From assembly GCF_000576305.1 (NCBI RefSeq), contig NZ_BAVZ01000014.1, positions 1-64,000 on the forward strand: a DNA stretch of 64,000 bases, written 5' to 3'. The notes below the pieces were generated by a model. It did not search any database and was not told where the DNA came from. It worked only from the letters and a program-made list of their open reading frames with translations. Below are positions 1 to 9,581 of this stretch, piece after piece. This stretch comes from Paenibacillus pini JCM 16418 (lineage in GTDB: Bacteria > Bacillota > Bacilli > Paenibacillales > Paenibacillaceae). How positions within the stretch are numbered: position 1 is the first letter of the stretch; every line of letters begins with the position of its first letter. The position numbers were made by a program, and so were the translations under genes.

Positions 1-761
1 CCACAGGTGCGCCCCAGACGACCCAACCGAGCGCAACGCCTACGGGTGTTGCGCTGCAAGCTGCTGCCTCACAACAAGCGGCAGCCCCAATATCCCCGGG
101 TCTGGAGCATCTGACCCGCGCTTCAGCACAGCAAGGAGTTGCTCATAGTACGGCGGCGGCTCTAAATGATATAACAGCGGTGATCCACTCGGAGCATTCG
201 TTGTCTGCTGATGGTGAGGATACGCTTAAGGGCGTGCTCTTACAGTTGGTAAGACGGGATGACGTACCTCCAGTACTAAGAGAAGCGGCGCAACAGTTGA
301 TTCAATCTTTAACGGGTCAGCAATTGTTGCTGAATACAGATCGCACGGCTCCTTTTGCTCAGGTCACTATGTTTATCCCCCTTAACGGACCGGATGGCCA
401 AGAAACGGCATCTGTACAAATTCAATCACGGCGTGGTAAAAAAGGCGAATTAGACGCTTCTAACTGTCATTTATGGTTTGATCTGCAAATGAAGCATTTG
501 GGACAAACCTTAATAGATGTGCAGGTCGTTGATCAAATTGTAAGTTTGAAGGTGCACAATGATAATGATTGGGCTGCACCTTTACTCGAAGAACGTAGAG
601 ACGAAATTTCTAGCGCTATGGAGTCTCTAGGGTATCATTTACTGACTTTGAAAGCAGGACCGCTACCCGTGCTAGCTGCTAAAAATGCAGATGGTATAAC
701 ATCCCCAAACGCTTCGGACTTCGTTCCTCAAACATACAAAGGGGTGGATATGCGAATATGA
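1..761 (+). CDS. ylqG: FliK-like protein YlqG, C-terminal part (5' end outside window)
   Basis: The reading frame is open from base 3 of the window, so the gene starts upstream; the first internal GTG (180) is only a codon inside it. The visible N-terminal stretch is Ala/Gln/Thr-rich low-complexity sequence, typical of FliK-type linkers. The C-terminal half (about residues 110-230 of the visible part) resembles the Flg_hook domain of hook-length control proteins, with a pattern of a secreted-type beta/alpha domain ending in GYHLLTLKAGPLPVL. It overlaps the next gene by 4 bases (ATGA), and that gene is FlhB-C-like, so the two probably act together. In B. subtilis the same pair lies just upstream of sucC. 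The function is not established; a FliK-like role is inferred. Confidence 0.75.
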   Translation, partial: TGAPQTTQPSATPTGVALQAAASQQAAAPISPGLEHLTRASAQQGVAHSTAAALNDITAVIHSEHSLSADGEDTLKGVLLQLVRRDDVPPVLREAAQQLIQSLTGQQLLLNTDRTAPFAQVTMFIPLNGPDGQETASVQIQSRRGKKGELDASNCHLWFDLQMKHLGQTLIDVQVVDQIVSLKVHNDNDWAAPLLEERRDEISSAMESLGYHLLTLKAGPLPVLAAKNADGITSPNASDFVPQTYKGVDMRI

Positions 762-1063
762 GTGATAAGCCGCAAGAGCCTTCACCTCGACTGAAAAAAG
801 CGGTAGCGCTCAAATATGCTCCGGGAGAATCGGAAGCCCCTATTGTGGTTGCCAAAGGGCGAGGGAAAATAGCAGAGACCATTCTAGAAAGAGCTAAAGA
901 GCATGGTGTCCCGGTGCAGGAAGATGCAGCTTTAGTGGAGGTCTTATCGAAGCTGGATTTGGATCAGCAGATTCCACCCGAGCTATACCAGTTGGTTGCT
1001 GAGGTATTAAGCTATGTTTATCGTGCGGATCGGATGGCTCAAGAAAGGGAGAAGCTGTGGTGA
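758..1063 (+). CDS. ylqH: Stand-alone FlhB C-terminal-domain-like protein (YlqH/FlhX family)
   Basis: This is a 101-residue protein that aligns along its length with the cytoplasmic C-terminal subdomain of flagellar export protein FlhB. The comparison can be made inside this window: AVALKYAPGESEAPIVVAKG here against AVALKYEGSQMEAPQIVAKG of the full FlhB at 29881-30969, and VAEVLSYVYRAD against VAEVLAYVYKLK. It lacks the membrane domain and the NPTH autocleavage motif, so it corresponds to the FlhB fragment left after cleavage. In Helicobacter the related FlhX can stand in for that fragment (family knowledge). Its ATG overlaps the FliK-like gene, suggesting translational coupling. A role in flagellar export is inferred. 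Confidence 0.85.
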   Translation: MSDKPQEPSPRLKKAVALKYAPGESEAPIVVAKGRGKIAETILERAKEHGVPVQEDAALVEVLSKLDLDQQIPPELYQLVAEVLSYVYRADRMAQEREKLW

Positions 1064-1443
1064 CGGATGGAACTCATCGTAATGACAATCGCAAACAAAA
1101 GGGGGCTGCTGCAGAAGAGGCGGCCTACCAATATTTGCTCTCTCAAGGCTATCTTCTGAAGGATAGAAATTGGCGTTGCCGCAGTGGTGAACTAGATTTA
1201 GTGATGGAGTATGATGACTGGCTTATTTTCATCGAAGTTCGAAGTAGGGGCAGCAATGTCCGCTATGGGACAGCGGCGGAATCGGTAGATATGCGTAAAA
1301 TCAGACAGGTTCGCGGTACAGCTGAAGTATACCTACATTATAAACAGACGAAGAATAAAAATATTCGGTTTGATTTCATCGCGGTACAGTTTAATGCAGA
1401 TCTTACGATAGCAAGCCTAGAGCATATAGAGAACGCTTTTTAA
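1057..1443 (+). CDS. YraN/UPF0102 family nuclease-fold protein
   Basis: The protein has 128 residues and a GTG start (a second GTG follows directly), overlapping the end of ylqH by 7 bases. The UPF0102 signature is visible: an early GAAAEEAAYQYLLSQGY helix, then SGELDLV...LIFIEVRSR, which is the E-x-D ... E-x-K/R pattern of a restriction-endonuclease-like (PD-(D/E)XK) fold, with Arg in place of the last Lys here. Family members are widespread and usually sit next to rnhB or comM. A nuclease role in recombination is often suggested, but no activity is proven. It is probably the last gene of the upstream operon, since a bidirectional terminator follows. Confidence 0.88.
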   Translation: MVTDGTHRNDNRKQKGAAAEEAAYQYLLSQGYLLKDRNWRCRSGELDLVMEYDDWLIFIEVRSRGSNVRYGTAAESVDMRKIRQVRGTAEVYLHYKQTKNKNIRFDFIAVQFNADLTIASLEHIENAF

Positions 1444-1469
1444 ATTAGGACACTTAATACTAAAATCCA

Positions 1470-1505
1470 AAAAGACTTCCGAAGAGTGTTAAATGGAAGT
1501 CTTTT
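1470..1505. terminator. Bidirectional intrinsic terminator between yraN and comM
   Basis: An inverted repeat AAAAGACTTCC / GGAAGTCTTTT (about 11 bp stem, 14-base loop) has a T-rich flank on the right and an A-rich flank on the left. It can therefore terminate both the rightward yraN operon and the leftward comM gene. Confidence 0.8.
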
Positions 1506-1545
1506 ATTTATTATAAGCGTTGCACTTACAGTGAAAAGGATCTAA

Positions 1546-3128
1546 CTATTCATTCATCATAATCTGCGCCCGGTCCAAATTACGGTACTGAATGGCTTCA
1601 GCGACATGCGACGATGTAATGTTCTCTAAGCCATCCAGATCGGCAATGGTTCGTGCCAATTTAAGTATTCGGTCATAAGCACGCATGCTCAGCCCAAGTA
1701 CTTCAATGGTCTGCCTGAGCATGTCATGTGTAGAAGAATCAAGTTTGGTGAAGTGATGGAGTGAACTACCAGATAACTCACTGTTCCATCCAAATGGGAG
1801 ATGTTTATAACGGATGACCTGCCTGGCATGCGCCTGATCCACTTGTTCACGCATCTCCGCTGACGATAAACTCAATTTTTCACGCGTCCATTCTCGAGGC
1901 CGTGGTACATCCACATGTAAATCCATTCGGTCCAGTAAAGGGCCGGAAATTTTGGAGCGGTAGTGAGCAATTCGCGAAGCACTACAAGTACAGTGATGCT
2001 CGGGGTGATCACTACCCATATATCCACAGGGACAAGGATTCATGGAGGCTGCCAGCATAAATTGAGCCGGGAAAGTATGCACAGCACGAGCGCGGCTAAT
2101 CGTAACGGACTTATCTTCAAGCGGCTGGCGCAGCACCTCAAGCACTTGACGTGTGAATTCAGGAAGTTCATCTAAGAAGAGAATTCCGCGATGAGCTAGA
2201 CTAACTTCCCCTGGTTTGGGGATGGATCCTCCACCAATAAGTCCACCTGGAGAAATCGTATGATGCGGCGAACGAAATGGACGCTTGCGAAGCAATCCGG
2301 AAGAGGGCTCCTTCAGTTTACCTGCTGCGCTATAAATTTTGGTCGTTTCAAGTGCTTCTTGCTCAGTCATAGCAGGTAGAATCGAAGGGAGACGCTTAAT
2401 AAGCATCGTCTTACCGGTACCAGGAGGTCCCATCAGAATGATATTATGCATTCCAGCTGCTGCAATCGTTAGTGCGCGTTTCACATGTTGTTGTCCAAGC
2501 ACATCCATGTAATCCTCAGATATGTATAGTTCTGGCTGTTCCACCGGTTTAGGGTGCATTTGCAAAAAAGAGAGTGAAGGAATCGATACTGGATTACCTG
2601 ATGAATTCCTTGTAACTTTGGAATTTTCCACATCTTTGAGTAACTCTTGTAGATGATTTATTCCATAAATTTTAATATCTTCAATGAGAGTCGCTTCAGC
2701 AGCGTTTTCTCTAGGAAGCAGCACAGAGCGGAACCCTTCTCTTTTGGCGCGATCAATCATGGATAATACACCCGTTACAGGCGTAAGCTTCCGTCTAATG
2801 CAAGCTCACCAATCAGAAGTATATCTTCAGCTGCGGGAAGTTTAATCTGGCCACTTGTCGTTAGAATGCCGAGGGCTATAGCTAAGTCAAAGGCAGTTCC
2901 TTCTTTTCTTAGATCAGCAGGAGCTAGATTAATCGTTACACGCTGCATTGGGAACGTAAACCCACAATTTTTAATGGCGGCTCTTACGCGTTCCACGGCT
3001 TCTCTTATTGAGGAATCTGGTAAACCAATAATAGACGTCTGCGGGAGACCATTGGCAAGATCAACTTCAACCTGAATGATGACACCATCGATTCCATATA
3101 AACAAGAACTGAACATTTTTCCATACAT
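1546..3128 (-). CDS. comM: ComM/YifB Mg-chelatase-like AAA+ ATPase, one frameshift
   Basis: Two minus-strand segments form one gene: an N-terminal S5-like/Lon-fold part (3128 to about 2781) and an AAA+ part with GPPGTGKT Walker A and ILFLDELPEF Walker B, followed by a C-terminal Mg-chelatase helical region with a CxC...HHCxC cysteine cluster. The first segment ends LALDGSLRL-stop where relatives continue LRPVTGVLSM. The coding strand reads CGCCTGTAACG, and one extra C (CGCCCTGTAACG, near 2780) joins the parts into about 527 residues, close to the usual 500-510. ComM is a helicase that promotes branch migration in natural transformation in Gram-negatives; the role in Gram-positives is less clear. 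The ATG at 3128 is preferred (AAGAGGTG, 9-base spacing); the GTG at 3140 lies inside that ribosome-binding site. The break is probably a sequencing deletion. Confidence 0.85.
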
Positions 3129-3310
3129 ACGCAAAAGCACCTCTTTATCAAATTAGACATGACCACAATCCTGAATTGGACTTGCGGTATGTGATTTGAA
3201 AAAAAGGTGCTTCCCCATTTTCATTTGTTTATGATCAGTTAATATAATTCTACCTAAATTGTAAAATTGAAGTAGCTAAAAGTCAAGAAATGTAACTAAG
3301 GACATTCATG

Positions 3311-3336
3311 ATAATATAATTGCAGTATGATATTAT
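3311..3336. promoter_or_regulatory. Inverted repeat upstream of ohrR, possible operator
   Basis: ATAATAT and ATATTAT are separated by 12 bases and end 23 bases before the regulator's start codon. An AT-rich dyad here could be the autoregulatory site of the MarR-family protein, but it does not clearly match the known OhrR operator pattern, and random AT-rich sequence can produce it. Confidence 0.25.
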
Positions 3337-3359
3337 TAGATTATAAAGGCAGGTGATGA

Positions 3360-3827
3360 ATGAAAGATGAAGCAATTACGCCTATGCCTCAATTACAACT
3401 GGAGAATCAGCTGTGTTTCACCATCTACGCTTGCTCGCGGGAAATTACAAAGCTATATCAACCTTACCTTGACAAGCTGGGGGTGACATACTCGCAGTAC
3501 CTTGTTTTGTTAGTATTGTGGGAGCGCGGTTCCTGTACCGTATCCCAGCTGGGGGAGGCTTTGTATCTGGACTCGGGTACCCTTACACCTTTACTCAAAA
3601 GAATTCAAACTGCAGGTCTGATCGTCCGAGAACGTTCAATTCAGGATGAGCGCAAAGTTATTATCACACTTACCGAAGCGGGCTTGAAGCTTAGAGATAA
3701 AGCTCAGAGCATACCGGAATCTATGCAAAAGGATATTTGCATTAGTAGCGAAGAATTTAACGATCTTCTGACTCAATTCAATCACTTGTTAGAAAGAGTT
3801 CATGAGACGAATAGGAAGCATAAATAA
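3360..3827 (+). CDS. ohrR: MarR-family organic-peroxide sensor, OhrR-like
   Basis: This 155-residue winged-helix repressor has the OhrR arrangement: N-terminal [20 protein letters not shown] with the redox cysteine at residue 19 (a second Cys at 25), the recognition helix region [14 protein letters not shown], and the wing with [13 protein letters not shown]. In one-Cys OhrR proteins, oxidation of this N-terminal cysteine by organic hydroperoxides releases DNA and derepresses the peroxidase gene ohrA. No ohr gene is adjacent; the neighbours are comM (divergent) and sucC. The start ATG has a weak AGGTGATG site. The OhrR assignment rests on the cysteine position and surrounding residues; a general MarR regulator is the alternative. 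Confidence 0.8.
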   Translation: MKDEAITPMPQLQLENQLCFTIYACSREITKLYQPYLDKLGVTYSQYLVLLVLWERGSCTVSQLGEALYLDSGTLTPLLKRIQTAGLIVRERSIQDERKVIITLTEAGLKLRDKAQSIPESMQKDICISSEEFNDLLTQFNHLLERVHETNRKHK

Positions 3828-4050
3828 TTGATGATATAAATATAAAATAAGAGTTTACATTCTATAATTAACATATTTTTCCAAACATTCGCAAAGAGGG
3901 ATTAAACCGATATCAAAATACTGTGGATCATTTGGTCATATTATAAGGTATGCATATCAAAATCATGTTACAATTGTTTGGGTTTATAAATATTTTCCAT
4001 TGACCATAACCCACCTTGTGGCAGTCATGTTGATAGGAGGATTCCATTAA

Positions 4051-5211
4051 ATGAATATCCATGAATATCAAGGAAAGCAAGTTTTAAAAGCGTATGGAGT
4101 TGCCGTTCCTAACGGAAAGGTTGCGTACACGGTGGAAGAAGCAGTAGAAGCCGCTAAATCATTAGGCAGTCCGGTTACGGTTGTCAAAGCGCAAATTCAT
4201 GCAGGCGGCCGGGGTAAAGCTGGCGGCGTTAAAGTTGCTAAGAACCTTGACGAAGTCCGTGCGTATGCACAGGAAATTCTCGGTAAAGTATTGGTAACAC
4301 ACCAAACTGGCCCTGAAGGTAAAGAAGTGAAGCGTCTTTTGATTGAAGAAGGCTGTGATATCCGTAAGGAATATTACATCGGTGTCGTTGTTGACCGTGA
4401 CACTGGCCGCGTCGTTTTGATGGCTTCCGAAGAGGGCGGTACTGAAATTGAGGAAGTGGCTGCAGCTACTCCTGAGAAAATTTTCAAAGAAGTTGTCGAT
4501 CCAGTTCTGGGACTGCAGGTATTCCAGGCTCGCAAACTTGCTTATGCGATTAACATTCCTAATGAGCTGATTAACAAAGCAGTACAGTTCATGCAGGCAT
4601 TGTACACAGCATTCGTTGAGAAAGACTGTTCGATTGCAGAGATCAACCCGTTAGTCGTTACAGGTGATGGCAACGTTATGGCACTAGATGCCAAGCTTAA
4701 TTTCGATTCCAATGCATTGTTCCGTCATAAAGACATTATGGAACTACGTGATTTGGATGAAGAGAATGAGAAGGAAATTGAAGCATCTAAGTATGATCTG
4801 AGCTACATAGCTCTTGATGGTAACATCGGTTGTATGGTTAATGGCGCAGGTCTGGCTATGGCTACAATGGATATCATCAAATACTATGGTGGAGACCCAG
4901 CTAACTTCCTAGACGTAGGGGGCGGTGCTACAACAGAGAAGGTAACTGAAGCATTCAAGATTATCTTGTCTGATGAGCAGGTCAAAGGTATTTTCGTTAA
5001 CATTTTCGGCGGCATTATGCGTTGTGATGTTATTGCTGATGGTGTGGTTGAAGCAGCTAAACAGCTTGGTTTAACACGTCCTCTAGTTGTGCGTTTGGAA
5101 GGAACAAATGTAGAACTAGGCAAGAAAATCCTTGCTGAATCAGGTCTGAATATCGTAGCTGCTGATTCTATGGCTGATGGTGCTCAAAAAATTGTCTCAC
5201 TCGTAAAATAG
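4051..5211 (+). CDS. sucC: Succinyl-CoA synthetase (ADP-forming) beta subunit
   Basis: The 386-residue protein is the normal length for SucC. It begins [16 protein letters not shown], has the ATP-grasp fold with the [12 protein letters not shown] nucleotide-binding stretch near residue 50, and ends with the CoA-ligase domain ([37 protein letters not shown]). With SucD it interconverts succinyl-CoA and succinate with substrate-level phosphorylation in the TCA cycle. An AGGAGG site precedes the ATG. sucD follows after 36 bases, so the two form an operon. Confidence 0.98.
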   Translation: MNIHEYQGKQVLKAYGVAVPNGKVAYTVEEAVEAAKSLGSPVTVVKAQIHAGGRGKAGGVKVAKNLDEVRAYAQEILGKVLVTHQTGPEGKEVKRLLIEEGCDIRKEYYIGVVVDRDTGRVVLMASEEGGTEIEEVAAATPEKIFKEVVDPVLGLQVFQARKLAYAINIPNELINKAVQFMQALYTAFVEKDCSIAEINPLVVTGDGNVMALDAKLNFDSNALFRHKDIMELRDLDEENEKEIEASKYDLSYIALDGNIGCMVNGAGLAMATMDIIKYYGGDPANFLDVGGGATTEKVTEAFKIILSDEQVKGIFVNIFGGIMRCDVIADGVVEAAKQLGLTRPLVVRLEGTNVELGKKILAESGLNIVAADSMADGAQKIVSLVK

Positions 5212-5247
5212 TACCTTTTTAAATACGACAGGGGATGTGAACGAATC

Positions 5248-6177
5248 GTGAGTATTTTGGTTGATAAAAATACAAAAGTCATTACCCAGGGTATCACTGG
5301 TAAAACCGCCCTTTTCCATGCGAAAGGTGCGCTTGATTACGGAACTCAAATGGTAGGCGGAACTTCACCGGGTAAAGGTGGTTCCCAAGTGGAAATTTCG
5401 CTAGAAAACGGACAGACGGTTAGTCTACCCGTGTTCAATACCGTTGAGGAAGCAAAAGCAGCTACAGGTGCTACTGCAAGCGTAATCTATGTACCTCCAG
5501 CTTTCGCTGCGGATTCCATTTTGGAAGCCATCGATGCGGGCCTAGAACTTGTTATTTGTATTACGGAAGGAATTCCGGTACTTGACATGGTCAAAGTCGC
5601 TCGTTATCTGGAAGGTAAAGATACAGTTCTGATCGGACCAAACTGTCCGGGTGTTATCACGCCGGGCGAATGTAAAATTGGTATTATGCCAGGTTACATC
5701 CATACACCAGGACATGTGGGTGTCGTTTCCCGTAGTGGAACACTAACATATGAAGCGGTACATCAGTTAACTACTCGCGGCATTGGCCAGTCCTCTGCTG
5801 TGGGTATTGGTGGTGACCCGGTTAAAGGATCGGAATTTATTGATATCCTTTCTAAATTCAATGATGATCCGAATACCTATGCTGTCATTATGATTGGTGA
5901 AATTGGTGGTACTGCTGAAGAAGAAGCTGCAGAGTGGATTCGCGACAATATGACCAAACCAGTTGTAGGCTTTATTGGTGGGGTAACTGCACCTCCAGGC
6001 AAACGTATGGGACATGCAGGAGCGATCATTTCAGGTGGTAAGGGTACAGCCAAAGAGAAGATTGCTAAACTCGAAGAGTGTGGCATCAAAGTGGCTCCGA
6101 CCCCATCTGAAATGGGATCTACACTTGTAAGTGTTCTTGAAGAACGCGGTATTTTGAACAAATGCACTACTCATTAA
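5248..6177 (+). CDS. sucD: Succinyl-CoA synthetase alpha subunit
   Basis: The 309-residue protein has the CoA-binding Rossmann domain ([12 protein letters not shown] near residues 13-25, SPGKGG) and the ligase domain. The phosphohistidine loop [17 protein letters not shown] is visible, with the catalytic His near residue 256. It starts at GTG with an AGGGGATGTG ribosome-binding region. It is the second gene of sucCD and is followed by a good terminator, which closes the unit before dprA. Confidence 0.98.
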   Translation: MSILVDKNTKVITQGITGKTALFHAKGALDYGTQMVGGTSPGKGGSQVEISLENGQTVSLPVFNTVEEAKAATGATASVIYVPPAFAADSILEAIDAGLELVICITEGIPVLDMVKVARYLEGKDTVLIGPNCPGVITPGECKIGIMPGYIHTPGHVGVVSRSGTLTYEAVHQLTTRGIGQSSAVGIGGDPVKGSEFIDILSKFNDDPNTYAVIMIGEIGGTAEEEAAEWIRDNMTKPVVGFIGGVTAPPGKRMGHAGAIISGGKGTAKEKIAKLEECGIKVAPTPSEMGSTLVSVLEERGILNKCTTH

Positions 6178-6207
6178 TTGTTCATAAATAGTATACGCTT
6201 CTAAGGT

Positions 6208-6254
6208 AAGCAACCTTTTATTTTCCAGTTGGGAGATAAGAGGTTGCTTTTTTG
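6208..6254 (+). terminator. Intrinsic terminator of sucCD
   Basis: AAGCAACCT (6208-6216) pairs with AGGTTGCTT (6241-6249), followed by a run of six T residues. The loop is about 24 bases. Confidence 0.85.
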
Positions 6255-6304
6255 TCGTTTTCTAAGTTTGTTTTTTTATAACAAGTTAACAAGGGGGATG
6301 TAAG

Positions 6305-7420
6305 ATGAAAATGAATGAACGCTGGATATTGATTGCTTTGCATGAAACATCGGGAATTGGAAGGAAGACCATATCACGGTTAATGAGACAAGGTGTGTTC
6401 TCTCAGGACATGCTACATTATAATAGTAGAGATTGGGAGAATCATGGATTTTCCGTTGAACAATCTAATAAACTAAAACAACAAATTTCTACATCTTGGA
6501 TCGACAAACGTAAAGCTGAGATTGAGTCTCAAGGGATTCAAGTACTAACAGCAATAGATGAGAATTACCCAGTGTTACTACTGGAAAGTCCAGAGCCGCC
6601 ATGGGTTTTATATTGTAGGGGTCGAACGGATTTACTTCATTCATCGAGTATTGCCATGGTGGGAACTAGAGTGCCAACTGCATATGGACGTAAAGTAGGG
6701 ACTGAGATTGCCAAAGATTTATGTTCTGGTGGACTCACTGTTGTCAGTGGGATGGCGCGTGGAATCGACAGTGTTTGTCATGAATCGGCACTCGTTTCTG
6801 CAGGGAATACAATAGCTGTTCTAGGGACTGCAATGGATACCATCTATCCTCCAGAGAACCGTTCTTTATATGAAAGAATCAAGGATAACGGATTACTGAT
6901 TAGTGAATATCCACCGGGTACCGCATCTCATCCCGGTTTATTTCCTCAGCGTAATCGAATTATTGCAGGATTATCTTTAGGAGTATTAGTAGTAGAAGCA
7001 GATTTGCGAAGCGGTTCTTTAATTACGACGGATGCTGCTTTGGAAGCTGGACGAGATGTCTTTGCCGTGCCAGGACCGATTACTTCACCCAAAAGTCGGG
7101 GTGCATTAGGGCTAATTAAACAGGGAGCCAAAATGGTTATCAGCGCGAGTGATATTTTTGAAGAATATGAATCATGGTTGCCAAAAGTAATAGAGAATAC
7201 ATACAATAGCAAAGTACAAAAAGCTACAGATGTACAACAAACCGATTTGACAACAGAGGAGTTTGAACTATACCATGTATTGGAGCAGGGTCCGTTCACA
7301 TTGGATGAGCTACTGCAGCACAGCCAGTGGGATTTTGGACATTTGCATTCAGTTCTGTTATCTTTAATCATAAAAATGCGGATTACCCAATTACCTGGTG
7401 CAATATACAAGATTATATAA
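6305..7420 (+). CDS. dprA: DNA-processing protein DprA (Smf)
   Basis: The 371-residue protein has the DprA Rossmann core: VGTRVPTAYGRKVG, SGMARGIDSVCHESAL, the GLFPQRNRIIAGLS motif and VVEADLRSGSLITTDAALEAGRDVFAVPG. An N-terminal SAM-like helical region and a C-terminal winged-helix-like domain (about 310-371) flank it. DprA loads RecA on incoming single-stranded DNA during natural transformation. Start ATG at 6305 follows AAGGGGG; a second ATG two codons later is possible. topA follows in the same direction, as in B. subtilis. Confidence 0.97.
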   Translation: MKMNERWILIALHETSGIGRKTISRLMRQGVFSQDMLHYNSRDWENHGFSVEQSNKLKQQISTSWIDKRKAEIESQGIQVLTAIDENYPVLLLESPEPPWVLYCRGRTDLLHSSSIAMVGTRVPTAYGRKVGTEIAKDLCSGGLTVVSGMARGIDSVCHESALVSAGNTIAVLGTAMDTIYPPENRSLYERIKDNGLLISEYPPGTASHPGLFPQRNRIIAGLSLGVLVVEADLRSGSLITTDAALEAGRDVFAVPGPITSPKSRGALGLIKQGAKMVISASDIFEEYESWLPKVIENTYNSKVQKATDVQQTDLTTEEFELYHVLEQGPFTLDELLQHSQWDFGHLHSVLLSLIIKMRITQLPGAIYKII

Positions 7421-7456
7421 TAGATAATTCTGATGTTTTGAGAGGAGGATGAGCCT

Positions 7457-9562
7457 GTGGCGGATTCACTCGTCATCGTAGAGTCGCCTGCTAAGGCGAA
7501 GACGATCGGCAAATATTTAGGCAGTAAGTTTATTGTGAAGGCTTCAATGGGCCACATTCGTGATTTGCCGAAGAGTCAAATCGGGGTTGAAGTAGAGAAT
7601 GATTTCAATCCAAAATATATTACCATCCGTGGAAAAGGTTCAATATTGAAGGAACTGAAGGATGCTAGTAAAAAAGTGAAAAATGTTTACCTCGCAGCTG
7701 ACCCGGATCGTGAAGGTGAAGCGATTGCTTGGCATCTTGCTCATGCTCTTGATTTAAATCAAGACGAAAGTTGTCGTGTTGTATTTAATGAAATTACGAA
7801 ACAAGCAGTCAAGGATGCTTTTAAAACACCACGTAAAATCAATATGGATCTTGTCAATGCTCAGCAAGCCAGACGTATACTTGATCGATTAGTTGGTTAT
7901 AAGATCAGCCCATTGTTATGGAAAAAGGTTAAAAAGGGACTATCTGCAGGACGTGTACAGTCCGTTGCTGTCAAAATCATTTTGGATCGCGAGAATGAGA
8001 TTGATGCTTTTGTACCTGAAGAGTACTGGACAATTACAGCTCGATTGGGTAAAGGCGATTCCGTTTTTGAAGCAAAGTTCCATCAATTGAATGGACAGAA
8101 GAAAGAGCTTACGAGAGAAGCGGATGTTCAAGAAATACTCGATGCCATTAAAGGATCGACTTTTAAAGTTAGCGAGGTAAAGGAAAAGGAACGTCAACGC
8201 CATCCTTCACCGCCGTTTACTACCAGTTCGATGCAACAAGAAGCTGCTCGTAAGCTGAACTTTCGTGCTGCAAAGACGATGTCGGTTGCGCAGCAACTAT
8301 ATGAAGGTGTAGAGCTTGGAAAAGAAGGAACAGTAGGTTTAATTACTTACATGCGTACGGATTCCACTCGAGTTGCTGCTTCAGCGCAAGAGGAATTCAA
8401 AGTATTTATACAGGAAAAATACGGGGACACTTTTGTTCCAGAAACACCTCGTGAATATTCGAAGAAGGCCGCTAATGCTCAAGAAGCGCATGAAGCGGTT
8501 CGTCCTACATCAGTTGAGCGCAATCCTGACTCCGTAAAACAATTCTTAAGCAGAGATCAATTCCGTTTATACAAACTAGTATGGGAACGTTTTGTAGCTA
8601 GTCAGATGTCCTCTGCGATTCTAGATACACTTTCTGTGGATATTGCAGTTGGAAATGCAATGTTCCGTGCTTCAGGTTCGAAGGTCCGGTTTCCTGGCTT
8701 CATGAAAGTTTACGTTGAGGGTAATGATGACGGTACGACAGATGAAGACAAATTTTTGCCGGTTCTTACAGCAGGTGATAAGTTGAAGAAGCAGGATATA
8801 GAACCGAAGCAGCATTTTACGCAACCGCCGCCGCGTTATACGGAAGCGCGTTTAGTAAAGGCTATGGAAGAACTGGGTATTGGACGTCCAAGTACGTATG
8901 CTCCAACACTTGAAACCATTCAGAAACGTGGCTATGTGGCAATTGAAGAGAAGAAGTTTATGCTAACGGAACTCGGAGAATTGGTCATTGAACAGATGGA
9001 ACAATTTTTCCCCGAAATTCTTAACGTTGAATTTACTGCTCATATGGAAGAAGATCTTGACCATGTGGAGGAAGGCTCAGAGGATTGGGTTAGAGTACTT
9101 GCCGAATTCTATGAATCGTTTGAGAAGCGTCTCGAATTTGCTGAAGAAGAAATGAAAGAAATCGAAATTGAAGATGAGGTTTCTGACGAAATTTGTGAAA
9201 AATGCGGCAAACCGCTAGTTTATAAATTAGGGCGTTTTGGTAAGTTTTTGGCTTGTTCCGGATTCCCTGATTGTCGCAATACTAAACCTATCGTCAAAGA
9301 TATAGGTGTGACCTGTCCGAAGTGTAAAGAAGGTCATGTCGTAGAGAGACGTAGTAAAAAAGGCCGGATATTCTTCGGATGTGATCGTTACCCAGATTGT
9401 GATTTTGTATCATGGGATAGACCGTCCATTAAGCCTTGTCCGAAGTGTGATTCCCTTATGGTTGAGAAACGTAACAAGCAAGGAACTAAGTTACAATGTA
9501 CATCATGTGATCATGTTGAGATGGTTGAAGATCAGGATGATGAAGAAATCGTAGAATCGTAA
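7457..9562 (+). CDS. topA: DNA topoisomerase I
   Basis: The 701-residue type IA topoisomerase has the TOPRIM domain at the N-terminus ([34 protein letters not shown]) and the catalytic Tyr at about residue 298 in [13 protein letters not shown]. Three C-terminal Cys4 zinc ribbons begin near residue 575 (CEKCGKPL...[15 protein letters not shown]...CDRYPDC, CPKCDSL...CTSC). It relaxes negative supercoils. The GTG start has a strong GAGGAGGATGA site. Confidence 0.98.
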   Translation: MADSLVIVESPAKAKTIGKYLGSKFIVKASMGHIRDLPKSQIGVEVENDFNPKYITIRGKGSILKELKDASKKVKNVYLAADPDREGEAIAWHLAHALDLNQDESCRVVFNEITKQAVKDAFKTPRKINMDLVNAQQARRILDRLVGYKISPLLWKKVKKGLSAGRVQSVAVKIILDRENEIDAFVPEEYWTITARLGKGDSVFEAKFHQLNGQKKELTREADVQEILDAIKGSTFKVSEVKEKERQRHPSPPFTTSSMQQEAARKLNFRAAKTMSVAQQLYEGVELGKEGTVGLITYMRTDSTRVAASAQEEFKVFIQEKYGDTFVPETPREYSKKAANAQEAHEAVRPTSVERNPDSVKQFLSRDQFRLYKLVWERFVASQMSSAILDTLSVDIAVGNAMFRASGSKVRFPGFMKVYVEGNDDGTTDEDKFLPVLTAGDKLKKQDIEPKQHFTQPPPRYTEARLVKAMEELGIGRPSTYAPTLETIQKRGYVAIEEKKFMLTELGELVIEQMEQFFPEILNVEFTAHMEEDLDHVEEGSEDWVRVLAEFYESFEKRLEFAEEEMKEIEIEDEVSDEICEKCGKPLVYKLGRFGKFLACSGFPDCRNTKPIVKDIGVTCPKCKEGHVVERRSKKGRIFFGCDRYPDCDFVSWDRPSIKPCPKCDSLMVEKRNKQGTKLQCTSCDHVEMVEDQDDEEIVES

Positions 9563-9581
9563 AATGTAGGAGGTCATACAA

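Noticed and set aside
2866..3075. Plus-strand ORF of 69 codons opposite comM
   Set aside because: It is a shadow of the comM coding strand, has no ribosome-binding site and no recognisable protein features.
3828..4050. Possible regulatory element or small gene before sucC
   Set aside because: The 223-base gap is AT-rich; I could not find a convincing promoter pair, dyad or small ORF with a ribosome-binding site.
6946..7557. Minus-strand ORF of 203 codons opposite dprA/topA
   Set aside because: It covers the end of one conserved gene and the start of another on the opposite strand, with low-complexity Ser/Ile-rich translation; a coding shadow.
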